Part shown: positions 44,410 to 52,769 of the stretch, in pieces
Position numbering within the stretch: the stretch's first letter is position 1
How the letters are laid out: each line of letters opens with the position of its first letter
NCBI RefSeq assembly: GCF_042434095.1
Contig: NZ_JBHLUE010000026.1
Span: 558,001-622,000, forward strand
From: KBS50 sp042434095
GTDB taxonomy: Bacteria > Actinomycetota > Actinomycetes > Mycobacteriales > Micromonosporaceae
Length of the DNA: 64,000 nt
Direction of reading: 5' to 3'
Position numbers and translations under genes: made by a program
The notes under the pieces: model-generated
The model's input: the letters and a program-made list of their open reading frames with translations, nothing else
The model's database searches: none
Told to the model about the DNA's origin: nothing

Positions 44410-45897
44410 TCAGCGGTAGCCGGCGGCCGTGACGTTGGCCTGCACCGCGTTCTCGGTGGCGTCGGACGGGTAGCCGGCCACCATGGCGCCCTCGTAGAAG
44501 GTGCCGACGCTCTGGTTCGAGTTGCTGATGCAGCAGTCGCCGCCGCTGCCCAGGATGATGGCGCCCTGCTTCTTCATCGGGCTGTAGCCCGGCGGCAGCG
44601 AACCGTCGTACAGCGTGTAGAGGCTGCCGGACTGCGCGTTGCTGCCCTTGATGGCGAACCGCGACGTGCCGTTGTTCTTCAGGGTGGCCGTGACGAACTT
44701 GCTGGTGAACGCCCGCTGGTTCGGGTTCCACGAGCTGCTGCCGCCGGGGTAGAGGCCGTACTCGAGGTCGGCCTGCACCCACGGCCCGCTGCCCGAGCAG
44801 CCGCCGAACCAGCAGCTGGTGCTGAAGTTGATGGCGTCCATCGCGCCCGCGCCGTCGGCCCGACGGGTGGTCTCGCTGTTGCCGTAGTCGAAGCAGCAGC
44901 CGCTGTTGACGTGCGTACCGCTGGTCACCATGTACATGCCCTCGGGCGCGCTGCCGGTGGGGATGCCGGTCGTGTGCCCGTCGCGCCAATAGCTGCTGTT
45001 GCCCGGAATGAACAGCGAGTACGCCTTGGCGCCGCCGACCGTGACCGACTCCCGGGTGGCGGAGGCGGGTTGGACCGCACCGCCGATCCCGCCGGATCCC
45101 TGGTAGCCGAGGTTGTTGCCGTGCCCGGACTGGTCGTAGATCCAGGTGATCACGCAGCTGGCGCCCGCGCAGAACGAATCCTGGGTTGCGGCGTTCGCCG
45201 GCCCGCCGGCGCTCAGCGTGTTGATGTCCCGGGTGGTGTTGTCCGAGGAACGGCGTACCTGGTAGAGCCGGCCGTTGTAGCCGGCGTAGAGCGCTCGGGT
45301 GGTGCTGTGCGCCGCGACGCACGGGGTGCCGCCGGCCGCGTAGATGTCACACGGTTGGTTGCCGCTCGGCGGCGGGGTGCTCGGCGGGGGAGTCGTCGGC
45401 GGGGTGGTGGTGGGCGGCGTGGTCGTCGGTGGGGTCGTGCTCGGCGGCGGGGTGCTCGGTGGGGTGCTCACGCCGCCGGTGCAGGTGACGCCGTTGAGGG
45501 CGAAGCTGGTGGGTACGGGGTTGGCGCCGGTCTGCGAGCCGTTGAAGCCGAACTGCTGGCTGCCGCCGGTGCCGATGCTGCCGTTGTACGAGACGTTGGC
45601 GGCGGTGACCGCGCTGCCGGACTGGGTGACGGTGGCGTTCCAGGCCTGGGTGACGGTCTGACCGGCGGTGAAGTTCCAGGTCAGCCGCCAGCTGCCGACG
45701 GGGTCGCCGAGGTTGGTGACGCTGACGTTGGCGTTGAAGCCGCCGGGCCAGGAGGACGAGACGGTGTAGCTGACCGAGCAGCCGGCCGCGGCGGCCGAGG
45801 CGAACTGTGGCGCGGTGAGGCCGGCGCCGAGCAGGGTCAGCGCGCCGGCGCCGGCGATCAGCGCCCACCGCCGCCGGGACAGGGTGGAATATCGCAC
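44410..45897 (-). CDS. Secreted CBM2-GH54 alpha-L-arabinofuranosidase
   Basis: A 495-residue exported enzyme: signal peptide (RRRWALIAGAG, cleavage near 35), N-terminal CBM2 (about 38-140, CSVSYTVSSSWPGGF to CTGG), a long Thr/Pro linker (about 145-180), then a GH54 catalytic beta-sandwich (CDIYAAGGTPCVAAHSTTRALY onward; CCFDYGNSET, DGAGAMDAINF, many paired cysteines). Fungal GH54 enzymes end in an arabinose-binding CBM42; that domain is absent and the CBM2 replaces it at the other end. It removes arabinose from arabinoxylan, complementing the xylanase. The GTG at 45897 has GGAGACC upstream; the frame also holds an ATG at 45933 with no ribosome site. Confidence 0.9.
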   Translation of the reverse strand: MRYSTLSRRRWALIAGAGALTLLGAGLTAPQFASAAAAGCSVSYTVSSSWPGGFNANVSVTNLGDPVGSWRLTWNFTAGQTVTQAWNATVTQSGSAVTAANVSYNGSIGTGGSQQFGFNGSQTGANPVPTSFALNGVTCTGGVSTPPSTPPPSTTPPTTTPPTTTPPTTPPPSTPPPSGNQPCDIYAAGGTPCVAAHSTTRALYAGYNGRLYQVRRSSDNTTRDINTLSAGGPANAATQDSFCAGASCVITWIYDQSGHGNNLGYQGSGGIGGAVQPASATRESVTVGGAKAYSLFIPGNSSYWRDGHTTGIPTGSAPEGMYMVTSGTHVNSGCCFDYGNSETTRRADGAGAMDAINFSTSCWFGGCSGSGPWVQADLEYGLYPGGSSSWNPNQRAFTSKFVTATLKNNGTSRFAIKGSNAQSGSLYTLYDGSLPPGYSPMKKQGAIILGSGGDCCISNSNQSVGTFYEGAMVAGYPSDATENAVQANVTAAGYR

Positions 45898-46037
45898 GAA
45901 GGGTCTCCGGTCTGTGGGGGTGGTGCGGGACATGACGGGGGCCGGGTGCGGCCCCCGGTCGTCGCTCGTCGCCGCTCGGGCCCGGACCGGCGGGCGGCGA
46001 GGTCTGGCCGAGGCGGCGGAACCTCTCGCGCTCAAAA

Positions 46038-46066
46038 AAGTTAGCGTTCACAACGACTTATGTCAA
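46038..46066 (-). promoter_or_regulatory. Promoter of the GH54 gene
   Basis: Minus-strand TTGACA (46066-46061), a 17-base spacer and TAACTT (46043-46038). The -10 match is weak. It leaves a leader of about 140 bases. The CGAAAG element seen before the chitinase and xylanase genes is not present. Confidence 0.5.
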
Positions 46067-46193
46067 TCAATGGCGGGGGCGGTGGGCCGCCGACGCGGCG
46101 TCCGTACGGCCCGAGCCGGTGGGACGGGAGTTGACCGGATCGCGCCCATCGAAGATGGTCTTAGTTGGGAGTCCGCTCGACCGGGGAGCGCCA

Positions 46194-46703
46194 GTGTTAG
46201 CCAATGCCATTCAGATCTTCGGTCTGCTCGCGGTCGTCGTCACCCTGTACTTCGCCGGGGTGCAGACCCGGAAGTTGCAGCAGCAACTCGACCTCACCAA
46301 CCTGTTCAGCAGGTACGAGGTCCTGAATCACTCGAGCGAGCGTTACGACGCGGCCCTTGCCCTGGTCTTTCAGCGGCCCCAACTCCGGCCGTACATATTC
46401 GGCCGGCGGCCGCTGGATCTGGGCGAGGAGGATCTGGCCCGGGCGCTGGTCATCGCCGATCTGATGGCGGGCGCGGTCGACTACGCCGTCCGGGTCGGCG
46501 CCCGTTTCCCAGAGGACGCGCAGTCGGGCTGGACGGAGGTGGCCGAGGACATGGCGGCGCAGCCGCTGTTCCAGCGGGTCGTCAACGAGCAGCCGCACCA
46601 CTTCCCGGACCTGATCCGGATCTTCCGCCGGGTCGCTCCGGTCGCCGACCGGTCGGCCGTGGCGGCCACCGGGAAAACCGCCGACGAGGTACGGGTGAGT
46701 TGA
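46194..46703 (+). CDS. Small membrane-anchored protein of unknown function
   Basis: About 169 residues. One hydrophobic helix near the N-terminus (AIQIFGLLAVVVTLYFAG) is followed by a helical cytosolic domain with RYEVLNHSSERYDAAL, ARALVIADLMAGAVDYAVR and a basic RIFRRVAP. It resembles small one-helix proteins of the DUF4760 kind, but this is weak. The GTG at 46194 has GGGGAG six bases upstream; an in-frame ATG at 46155 is possible. Codon 2 is TTA, rare in high-GC actinomycetes and a possible bldA control point; another in-frame TTA lies at 46161. It is divergent from GH54 and upstream of the SCO2525-like gene. Confidence 0.65.
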   Translation: MLANAIQIFGLLAVVVTLYFAGVQTRKLQQQLDLTNLFSRYEVLNHSSERYDAALALVFQRPQLRPYIFGRRPLDLGEEDLARALVIADLMAGAVDYAVRVGARFPEDAQSGWTEVAEDMAAQPLFQRVVNEQPHHFPDLIRIFRRVAPVADRSAVAATGKTADEVRVS

Positions 46704-46833
46704 TCTGCCGCGGCGAAGGCGGGGCGTCCGGACGCTTGCGGGGCGCAGCCGGTTCCGATACAAAGTGGTCAGCGGGTCGAGCGCGCCGCACCAGCGGGCA
46801 ACGTCATCCAATTCCCTCGACGGAGGCGCACCT

Positions 46834-47625
46834 GTGGCACCGATGCCGGTAACCGGAACGGGTTGCGATCCGCCATCCACTCCCGTGCCATTCGGCGCGG
46901 CCGGTCGGGCGAATTCCGAAGTCGAATGGGACGGATTCGATCCGCAGTCGTACGTGCGTAAGAATTACGCGGCGTTGCGCCCGGACGACCGGCAACTCCT
47001 TTGTGGGATCCGAGACTTCTTCGCCGCCGCGGGCCTCGACGAGGCGCGGTGCGTCGATGTCGGCTCGGGAGCGAACCTGTATCCGGTGCTCTCGCTCCTG
47101 CCGTTCGCGCGCAGCATCGACCTGTGCGACCTCTCGCGCTCCAACCTCGCCTGGCTGCGACGCCAGATCACCGGCTACGACCCGATCTGGGATCCGTATT
47201 GGCGGGTCTGCGCGGAGCTTCCGGCCTACGCGGCGGTGACCGACCCGCGGGCCCGGCTCGCGCAGGCGGGTCGGGCGCTGGAGATCAGCGTCTTCGACCT
47301 GCCCCGGCGGATGTGGGACGCGGGCACCATGTTCTTCGTGGCCTGCTCGATCTCGGACGATCCGGTGGAGGCCGAGCGGGCCACCTCCCGGTTCCTCGGC
47401 GCGCTGCGCCCCGGCTCCCCGTTCGGGGCGGCGTTCATGCTCGGCTCCGGCGGCTACCGCGTCGGCCAGCGCTGGTTTCCGGCCGGCCGGCTGGAACGGG
47501 CCGATGTGGCGGCGAGCATCGCGGCCGGCGGGTACGAGTTGGCGTTCCGGGAACTGCGCCCGGTTCCGCCGCTGCGGGACGAGCACCTGACCATGCTGCT
47601 GGTCACCGGGCGCAGCCGCGGCTAG
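46834..47625 (+). CDS. SCO2525-family SAM-dependent methyltransferase
   Basis: A 263-residue class I methyltransferase of NNMT/PNMT type. The block WDGFDPQSYVRKNYAALRPDD is a typical substrate and SAM lid, DVGSGANLYPVLSLLPFA is the SAM-binding loop (about residues 74-90), and SIDLCDLSRSNLAWLRRQI follows. It matches the SCO2525-type family seen next to SCO2524-SCO2521 in Streptomyces and relatives. The GTG at 46834 has GGAGG seven bases upstream. The substrate is unknown. Its tight association with a P-loop protein suggests a modification step in an undefined pathway. Confidence 0.85.
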   Translation: MAPMPVTGTGCDPPSTPVPFGAAGRANSEVEWDGFDPQSYVRKNYAALRPDDRQLLCGIRDFFAAAGLDEARCVDVGSGANLYPVLSLLPFARSIDLCDLSRSNLAWLRRQITGYDPIWDPYWRVCAELPAYAAVTDPRARLAQAGRALEISVFDLPRRMWDAGTMFFVACSISDDPVEAERATSRFLGALRPGSPFGAAFMLGSGGYRVGQRWFPAGRLERADVAASIAAGGYELAFRELRPVPPLRDEHLTMLLVTGRSRG

Positions 47626-47879
47626 CCGGCAGGTGCGGCACGGGCAATGGCTCGCCAGGGGCCGCCGATCCCGCACCGTCGGCCCGGCGCGGGTGTCGAA
47701 CGGGTCGGGTGTGCGCGCCGGATCTGGACGGGTGACCGTTTCGGCACCGACACTGGGCCACGGAGCCGTGCCCTCGCTTGAAGGCGATGGATACCATCGT
47801 GGCCCAGCCCCATCGCGGGCTTTCCGGCGTGCAGCGGCCTCGGTTCGGGTGTCGACGACTACACAGACGGCGGTGGACA

Positions 47880-49721
47880 ATGCGGATTCAACCACGCCAG
47901 GAGATCCTCGAGATCTGGCGGGCCACCGTGCGCAGTTGCTGGCAGGACGGCGAATGGCGGTGGGGCGGCCGCCGCGGCAGCAACTCCGTCAGCGACGCGG
48001 AACAACTGCTCACCCTGCTGCTCCCGGCCGCCAAGCTCCCGGTGATGTCGCTGGACGACCCGGACCGGACCGACGACGAGGTGATCGACGCGCTGAACCC
48101 CATCGGCGGGGCGATCGAGATTCCCCGCCGGCTGGTCGAGGTGATGTTCGACTACTACAGCCGGTACACCGACGAGTCCGGCACGCCCATCTTCGGCGGC
48201 GCCGGTTATCTCAGCCCGGTGGACGGCGGTCCGGATCTCACCGACGAGCAGCGCGCGCAGCACATCGTCGACTCGTTCGCCGTCTCGACCACGCTGACCC
48301 TGGCGACGATCGGCTTCGTGAAGGTCTACCGCGCCTCGACCCAGCGGCGCGACCTGCTGGCCCGGTTGGACGCCATCGAGGAGATGGCGAGCGTCCGGCT
48401 CAGCGCGGCCATGGTCGGCCTGCTGCGCAGCTTCAGCACGAACATCTTCACCTCCGCCGAGGATTACGGCGTCCGGCTGTGCGACATGGTGAACCAGGAC
48501 GGGTTGCCGCGCCGGGAACTGGTGGCCGCGTTGCGCGATCAGTTGCGGGACACCATCGCCAGCCTGCGCAGCGTGGTGATCGGTTCCGGTCGGATGACCG
48601 AGGACCTGGACAACAGCGACATGCTGTTCGAGTGCGGCTGGTCCTGGGGGGTCATCGCGGGGGCCGACGAGGTGCCGACCTCGGAGCCCATCGGCCGGCA
48701 GCCCGCGGGCCTGGCCGAGAACGCGCCCTACCTCTACTTCACGGTGATCGCGATGGACGCGATCGAGGACCTGAACTCCGAACGGACCCGGCTGCTCGGC
48801 CTGCTCAACGAGGAACAGCAACGGCTGGCCCGGGCGCTGCAACTGCGCTGGGAGCTGACCCGCACCTACTGGGCCACGGTGGCGACCTTCGACAACCGGC
48901 GGCGGTGGCCCATCGAGGACGTGCCGTGGCGGACCACCGACGGCGACCGGACCGACTACTACACCCTGCAGGCCACCTCGCTGGCGGTGAAGGGCCTCAT
49001 CGCCGGCGGGCGCGGCGGCCAGGCGGAGCTGGGCCGGATCGCCAACGTCCTGGTGGAGCTGGCGCAGCGGGCGCGGATCACCCGGCGCGCCTCGCCGGGC
49101 GAGCCGGCCCTGGTCGTCCACTCGCCCGGCAAGCGGGTCACCCTCAACGACGAAAAGCGCACGGCGCTGATGACGTGGAACGTGAACGAGTTCTCGGCGG
49201 TGCTGCTCCAGCGGGCCATCACGGTGGCCGGTCTGCTCACCGACGCCCGGCAGCGCAGCCAACTGCTCGACCTGGCCGACGAGGTGTGGGACCACCTTCT
49301 GCTCCGCCGGTTGCCGGACGGTCGCCACCGGGGGCTGTGGGACCACGTCGGCGGCGCCTTCCCGGGGTTGGCGCCGAAGCCCGAGGAACCCTCGTGGTAT
49401 CTGACCGCGCGCGTGGTGCAGGCGCTGGTCACCGGCGGTCAGTTACTCTGGGAGCGGCCCTATCCGCGAGCCGCTCGGCTCGCCGCCCACGCGCAGGACC
49501 TCATCGATGAGGCCGAGTATGTTTTCGATCGGGAGCTGATGCGGGGCACGTTCGCCGGCGACGCCATGCGACGCAGCATGCGCAGCATCCGGGCGAGCCT
49601 GCGCCGCGCCCAGTCGCTGGTGGACGAACGCCCAGGCACCGCGGCAGCGCTGGCGAACACCATGCTGCTGTTGCTCAACGACATCACGACCGGGCAGCAG
49701 AAGGCCACCGAGGGGATCTGA
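47880..49721 (+). CDS. SCO2524-family helical protein of unknown function
   Basis: A 613-residue protein, mostly predicted helices, with no enzyme signature I can recognise. It starts MRIQPRQEILEIWRATVRSCW. Blocks such as DSFAVSTTLTLATIGFVKVY, LYFTVIAMDAIEDLNSERTRLL and DYYTLQATSLAVKGLIAGG look conserved in this family by memory. The C-terminal part resembles helical-hairpin repeats (LIDEAEYVFDRELM). Codon 522 is TTA. The stop abuts the next start. It begins 254 bases after the methyltransferase gene. Its role is unknown; the gene order methyltransferase, this protein, P-loop, two more is conserved in actinomycetes. Confidence 0.8.
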   Translation: MRIQPRQEILEIWRATVRSCWQDGEWRWGGRRGSNSVSDAEQLLTLLLPAAKLPVMSLDDPDRTDDEVIDALNPIGGAIEIPRRLVEVMFDYYSRYTDESGTPIFGGAGYLSPVDGGPDLTDEQRAQHIVDSFAVSTTLTLATIGFVKVYRASTQRRDLLARLDAIEEMASVRLSAAMVGLLRSFSTNIFTSAEDYGVRLCDMVNQDGLPRRELVAALRDQLRDTIASLRSVVIGSGRMTEDLDNSDMLFECGWSWGVIAGADEVPTSEPIGRQPAGLAENAPYLYFTVIAMDAIEDLNSERTRLLGLLNEEQQRLARALQLRWELTRTYWATVATFDNRRRWPIEDVPWRTTDGDRTDYYTLQATSLAVKGLIAGGRGGQAELGRIANVLVELAQRARITRRASPGEPALVVHSPGKRVTLNDEKRTALMTWNVNEFSAVLLQRAITVAGLLTDARQRSQLLDLADEVWDHLLLRRLPDGRHRGLWDHVGGAFPGLAPKPEEPSWYLTARVVQALVTGGQLLWERPYPRAARLAAHAQDLIDEAEYVFDRELMRGTFAGDAMRRSMRSIRASLRRAQSLVDERPGTAAALANTMLLLLNDITTGQQKATEGI

Positions 49722-50651
49722 ATGCTGGTCTTCGTCACGTCCCACAAGGGTGGCACCGGGCGATCGGTCACCGCGGCCAACCTCGCCTACCGCAGCGCCC
49801 TGGCCGGCCGGGCCACCTGCTATCTGGACTACGACTTCGGCTCGCCCACGGCCGGCACGGTCTTCCAGATCCCGCAGGCGACCAACGGGGTGGAGGGCGC
49901 CGGCCCCAGCGGCGGCGGCCTGCACCGCTATCTCCGCGGCGAGATCCCGTCGCCGGAGCGGTTGGACGTGTGGGCCGAATCCGAGCGGGCCAGCCTGCGG
50001 CAGCGACCCACCGGCTCCGGTCCGCTGCTGCTGCTCCCGGGCCAGCGCAGCGGCAGCGAGTTCAGGTTCACGAACGAGATCGGCAGTCGCTCCGCCGAGC
50101 TGTTCCTCCGGCTGGAGGAGGAGTTCGACCTGACCCTGGTGGACCTGAGCGCCGGCCGGTCGTACGCCAGCCAGATCGCGCTGGCGGCCACCGCGCATCC
50201 GAGCCTGCGCAAGGTGACCGCCCGGTGGCTGGTCTTCCACCGGTGGACGCCGCAGCACGTGATGGCGGCGGCCGACCTCGCTTTCGAGGCCGGCGGGATC
50301 CTGGCGATGGCCAAGGAGTACGGCCACGAGCCGGAACAGCTGCGCGAGTCGCTGCGCTTCGTGCGTACGGCGGTGATCAATCCCCGCGGCGCCGAGGTCG
50401 GTCATCTCGACCTCGCTCAGCAGGCGTTCCTGCGCAAGTGCGACACGGAGCTGGCGGAGATGGCCCGCCGGCGCGGTACCGGCCGGACCACGCTGCTCGG
50501 AGCGGTGCCGCTGGACCCGCTGTTGCAGTGGCGGGAGCAGCTCATCTCGGACAACGACGTTCAGATCAAGATTGCGAATGGCCGGACCGTCGACGCGTTC
50601 GTCGAGCTGACCGAGAAGCTCTTCGACCCGACCGCATGGGAGGCCGTGTGA
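49722..50651 (+). CDS. SCO2523-family variant P-loop protein (ParA/MinD-like)
   Basis: A 309-residue ParA/MinD-like protein. The deviant Walker A is HKGGTGRSVT: the signature Lys (K9) is present, but the usual GK[ST] Lys is Arg (R14). LDYDFGSPTAGTVFQ and LTLVDLSAGRSYASQ resemble the switch I and Walker B region. It may bind nucleotide with weak or altered hydrolysis and act as a positioning or regulatory switch. It abuts the SCO2524-like gene and overlaps the SCO2522-like gene, indicating co-translation. Confidence 0.87.
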   Translation: MLVFVTSHKGGTGRSVTAANLAYRSALAGRATCYLDYDFGSPTAGTVFQIPQATNGVEGAGPSGGGLHRYLRGEIPSPERLDVWAESERASLRQRPTGSGPLLLLPGQRSGSEFRFTNEIGSRSAELFLRLEEEFDLTLVDLSAGRSYASQIALAATAHPSLRKVTARWLVFHRWTPQHVMAAADLAFEAGGILAMAKEYGHEPEQLRESLRFVRTAVINPRGAEVGHLDLAQQAFLRKCDTELAEMARRRGTGRTTLLGAVPLDPLLQWREQLISDNDVQIKIANGRTVDAFVELTEKLFDPTAWEAV

Positions 50652-51619
50652 TGATCGTGGATGTCAGCTTCCGCGAGGCGGCGGCGGTGCCGCGCACCGA
50701 GGGCGTCGCCTTCGCGCACCTGTCCGTGGAACTCGGCCACATCTACGCGGAGGATTTCGGCGACGGCTGCCGGGAGCTGCGCCAGAAGTTCGAACGGATC
50801 GCCGAATTGGCGTCGGTGATGCCGGCGCTGGCCCGTCGCGGGCTGCCGGCGGGGCGGCGGCCCCGGATCAGCACCTGCTTCCTGGTGGACGACTACTTCC
50901 ACCGCTTCGGCACCCCGGCCGAGACGATCCCGCGGGTCCAGGAGGCCGCGGCGGAGTACGGGCTGGTGCTCGACTACGTGGCGCGCGAGTCGAGCTTCGC
51001 CCGCCACGAGGACGTCGAGCTGGCCCAGCTGGTGGTCGACACGCTGGTCGTCGAGCCGCCGCGGCACACCACCGGCAGCCGGCCACCATTGGGCGAGTCG
51101 GGCTGGCTCTCCAACGGCCAGCGCTCGCCGGGACACGTCGACGCGCCGGCCATGACCCTGCCGGCGCCCTGGTCCCCGCCCCTGCAGTCCGGCGACCTGC
51201 GGCACTCCATCTTCGTGGATCTGGAACTGTGGTCCGACGCGCCGAACGGCCGGACGTGGTCCTGCGCGCTGCTCGCCGCGGTGTGGCAGATGGCGCGGCT
51301 GGGCGTCCTGCGGCACCGGGGGGAAACCATCGCCCAGCCCTACCGGCTGTCCCCGGCGGAGCCGCTGCCGGCCGGCTGGGACGAGTTGCCGGCCATCGTC
51401 CAGCTGAACCCGGCCGCCGCGCCGTTCTGCGCGTACCGCACGGCCACCCTGATGGACACCCACTACCTGCCCGTGGAGCAGGCGGTACGGACCATCCTCG
51501 GTCAGGTGGCCGTCCCACCCGCGGTGGCGCGCCAGGTGGCCGAGCGGGCCCGGGGCGAGGGCGTGGAGCTGCCGGCCGAGCTGGTCGACCGCCTGAGCTA
51601 CGTGTTCATCGGCGGGTGA
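50651..51619 (+). CDS. SCO2522-family protein of unknown function
   Basis: A 322-residue protein. It begins MIVDVSFREAAAVPRTEGVAFAHLSVELGHIYAEDF and includes TCFLVDDYFHRFGTP and SIFVDLELWSDAPNGRTWSC. No catalytic motif is evident. The ATG at 50651 overlaps the preceding stop (TGATG), with GGGAGG upstream; an in-frame GTG one codon earlier is also possible. It is the last plus-strand gene of the module and converges within six bases on the SCO2521-like gene. Confidence 0.8.
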   Translation: MIVDVSFREAAAVPRTEGVAFAHLSVELGHIYAEDFGDGCRELRQKFERIAELASVMPALARRGLPAGRRPRISTCFLVDDYFHRFGTPAETIPRVQEAAAEYGLVLDYVARESSFARHEDVELAQLVVDTLVVEPPRHTTGSRPPLGESGWLSNGQRSPGHVDAPAMTLPAPWSPPLQSGDLRHSIFVDLELWSDAPNGRTWSCALLAAVWQMARLGVLRHRGETIAQPYRLSPAEPLPAGWDELPAIVQLNPAAAPFCAYRTATLMDTHYLPVEQAVRTILGQVAVPPAVARQVAERARGEGVELPAELVDRLSYVFIGG

Positions 51620-51625
51620 CGACCC

Positions 51626-52582
51626 TCAGCGCTGGCAGGGCTCGCCGAGCGGCACGCGGTCGGCCACGTCGCGCAGCAGCGCCAGGTTGGCGGCCGCGGT
51701 CTGATCCCGGATCCAGCTGACCGCCGAGTTCCACTGCCGGCTGAACCCGGGGACCTGCTCCAACCGGTCCCAGACCGGCCGCAGCCGCGGATCCACCCGG
51801 GCGCCCGGCAGCCACAGGTGCAACAGGTGCTCCAGCACCGGCCGCAGCCGCTCGACACGCTCGTACGCGGGCGCCCCGCGGGCCACCGCCAGCTCCATCA
51901 GCGCGGACAGCGTCGTCAGCAGCCAGTCGTGCAGGGCGAGATCCTCACAGAGCCCCGCCACCAGGGCCGGCACGTCCTGCGGGCCGACCACGAGTTCGAC
52001 CGTACGCAGGGTGGGCGACTCGACGGTGACGACGGCGGAGCCCGCCGGCTCCGGCCGGTCGTCGACCCGGGCGGTCCAGCGCAGCCGGGTCCGGGCCGCG
52101 CGCAGCGGCGGGCGCCGGTCCAGCAGGTCGGACATCTGCACACCATCCAGCACCCGACCGGTGATCGCCCCCAGGTTGAGCACGTCGGCCGCGTTGCCGC
52201 GCAGGAAGCCCGCGGCCAGGTCCGCGGCGTCCAGCTTGCCCACCGTCTCCAACACGCCCGGACTGGCCAGGTAGTGCGACCAGGGCCGGCGCCGGTCGCC
52301 GGCGACCACCTGGACGACCGACGAGGTCTGCACGATCCGGCCGCCGGTGATGAGCGCCCGGGTGACCACCGCGCCGACCCCGCGGAGCTGGCGGTTGCGC
52401 CCGCTGGGCAGCCAGCAGTCCACGCCGGTGCGGATGTCGGGGGACACGGCGTACAGCGACGGGCGGCGGGAGGTGAGCACGGCCTCGCCCGCCACCAGAC
52501 CGAGCACCTCGGTGCTCTGGGACTGCGCCAGGGCGGTGCTGTGCTGCAGCAGGCTGGTGTGCACCTCACCCACCGTGAGCAT
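51626..52582 (-). CDS. SCO2521-family protein of unknown function
   Basis: A 318-residue protein with N-terminal MLTVGEVHTSLLQHSTALAQ, then LPSGRNRQLRGVGAVVTRALITGGR and a helical C-terminal half ending in a single Cys. No known domain is visible. GGAGGA precedes the ATG at 52582. It is on the opposite strand, convergent on the SCO2522-like gene and divergent from the NACHT gene, so it closes the module in mirror orientation as in Streptomyces. Function unknown. Confidence 0.8.
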   Translation of the reverse strand: MLTVGEVHTSLLQHSTALAQSQSTEVLGLVAGEAVLTSRRPSLYAVSPDIRTGVDCWLPSGRNRQLRGVGAVVTRALITGGRIVQTSSVVQVVAGDRRRPWSHYLASPGVLETVGKLDAADLAAGFLRGNAADVLNLGAITGRVLDGVQMSDLLDRRPPLRAARTRLRWTARVDDRPEPAGSAVVTVESPTLRTVELVVGPQDVPALVAGLCEDLALHDWLLTTLSALMELAVARGAPAYERVERLRPVLEHLLHLWLPGARVDPRLRPVWDRLEQVPGFSRQWNSAVSWIRDQTAAANLALLRDVADRVPLGEPCQR

Positions 52583-52769
52583 GGCTTCCTCCGCACGTCG
52601 GCCGGTCACCGGCGGACCCGCGTCCGTCCCGCGGTCATCATAGGCCAACCGGTGATGGCGAACCGGAGATGCGCCGGCCGTGCCGGGACGTTCGTGGGAC
52701 GGGGTGGGGGTGCGGGCGGCTGCTAACTTGAGGGTTGCGGTTGCCAGCGACCCCTGGAGCTTGCCGACG

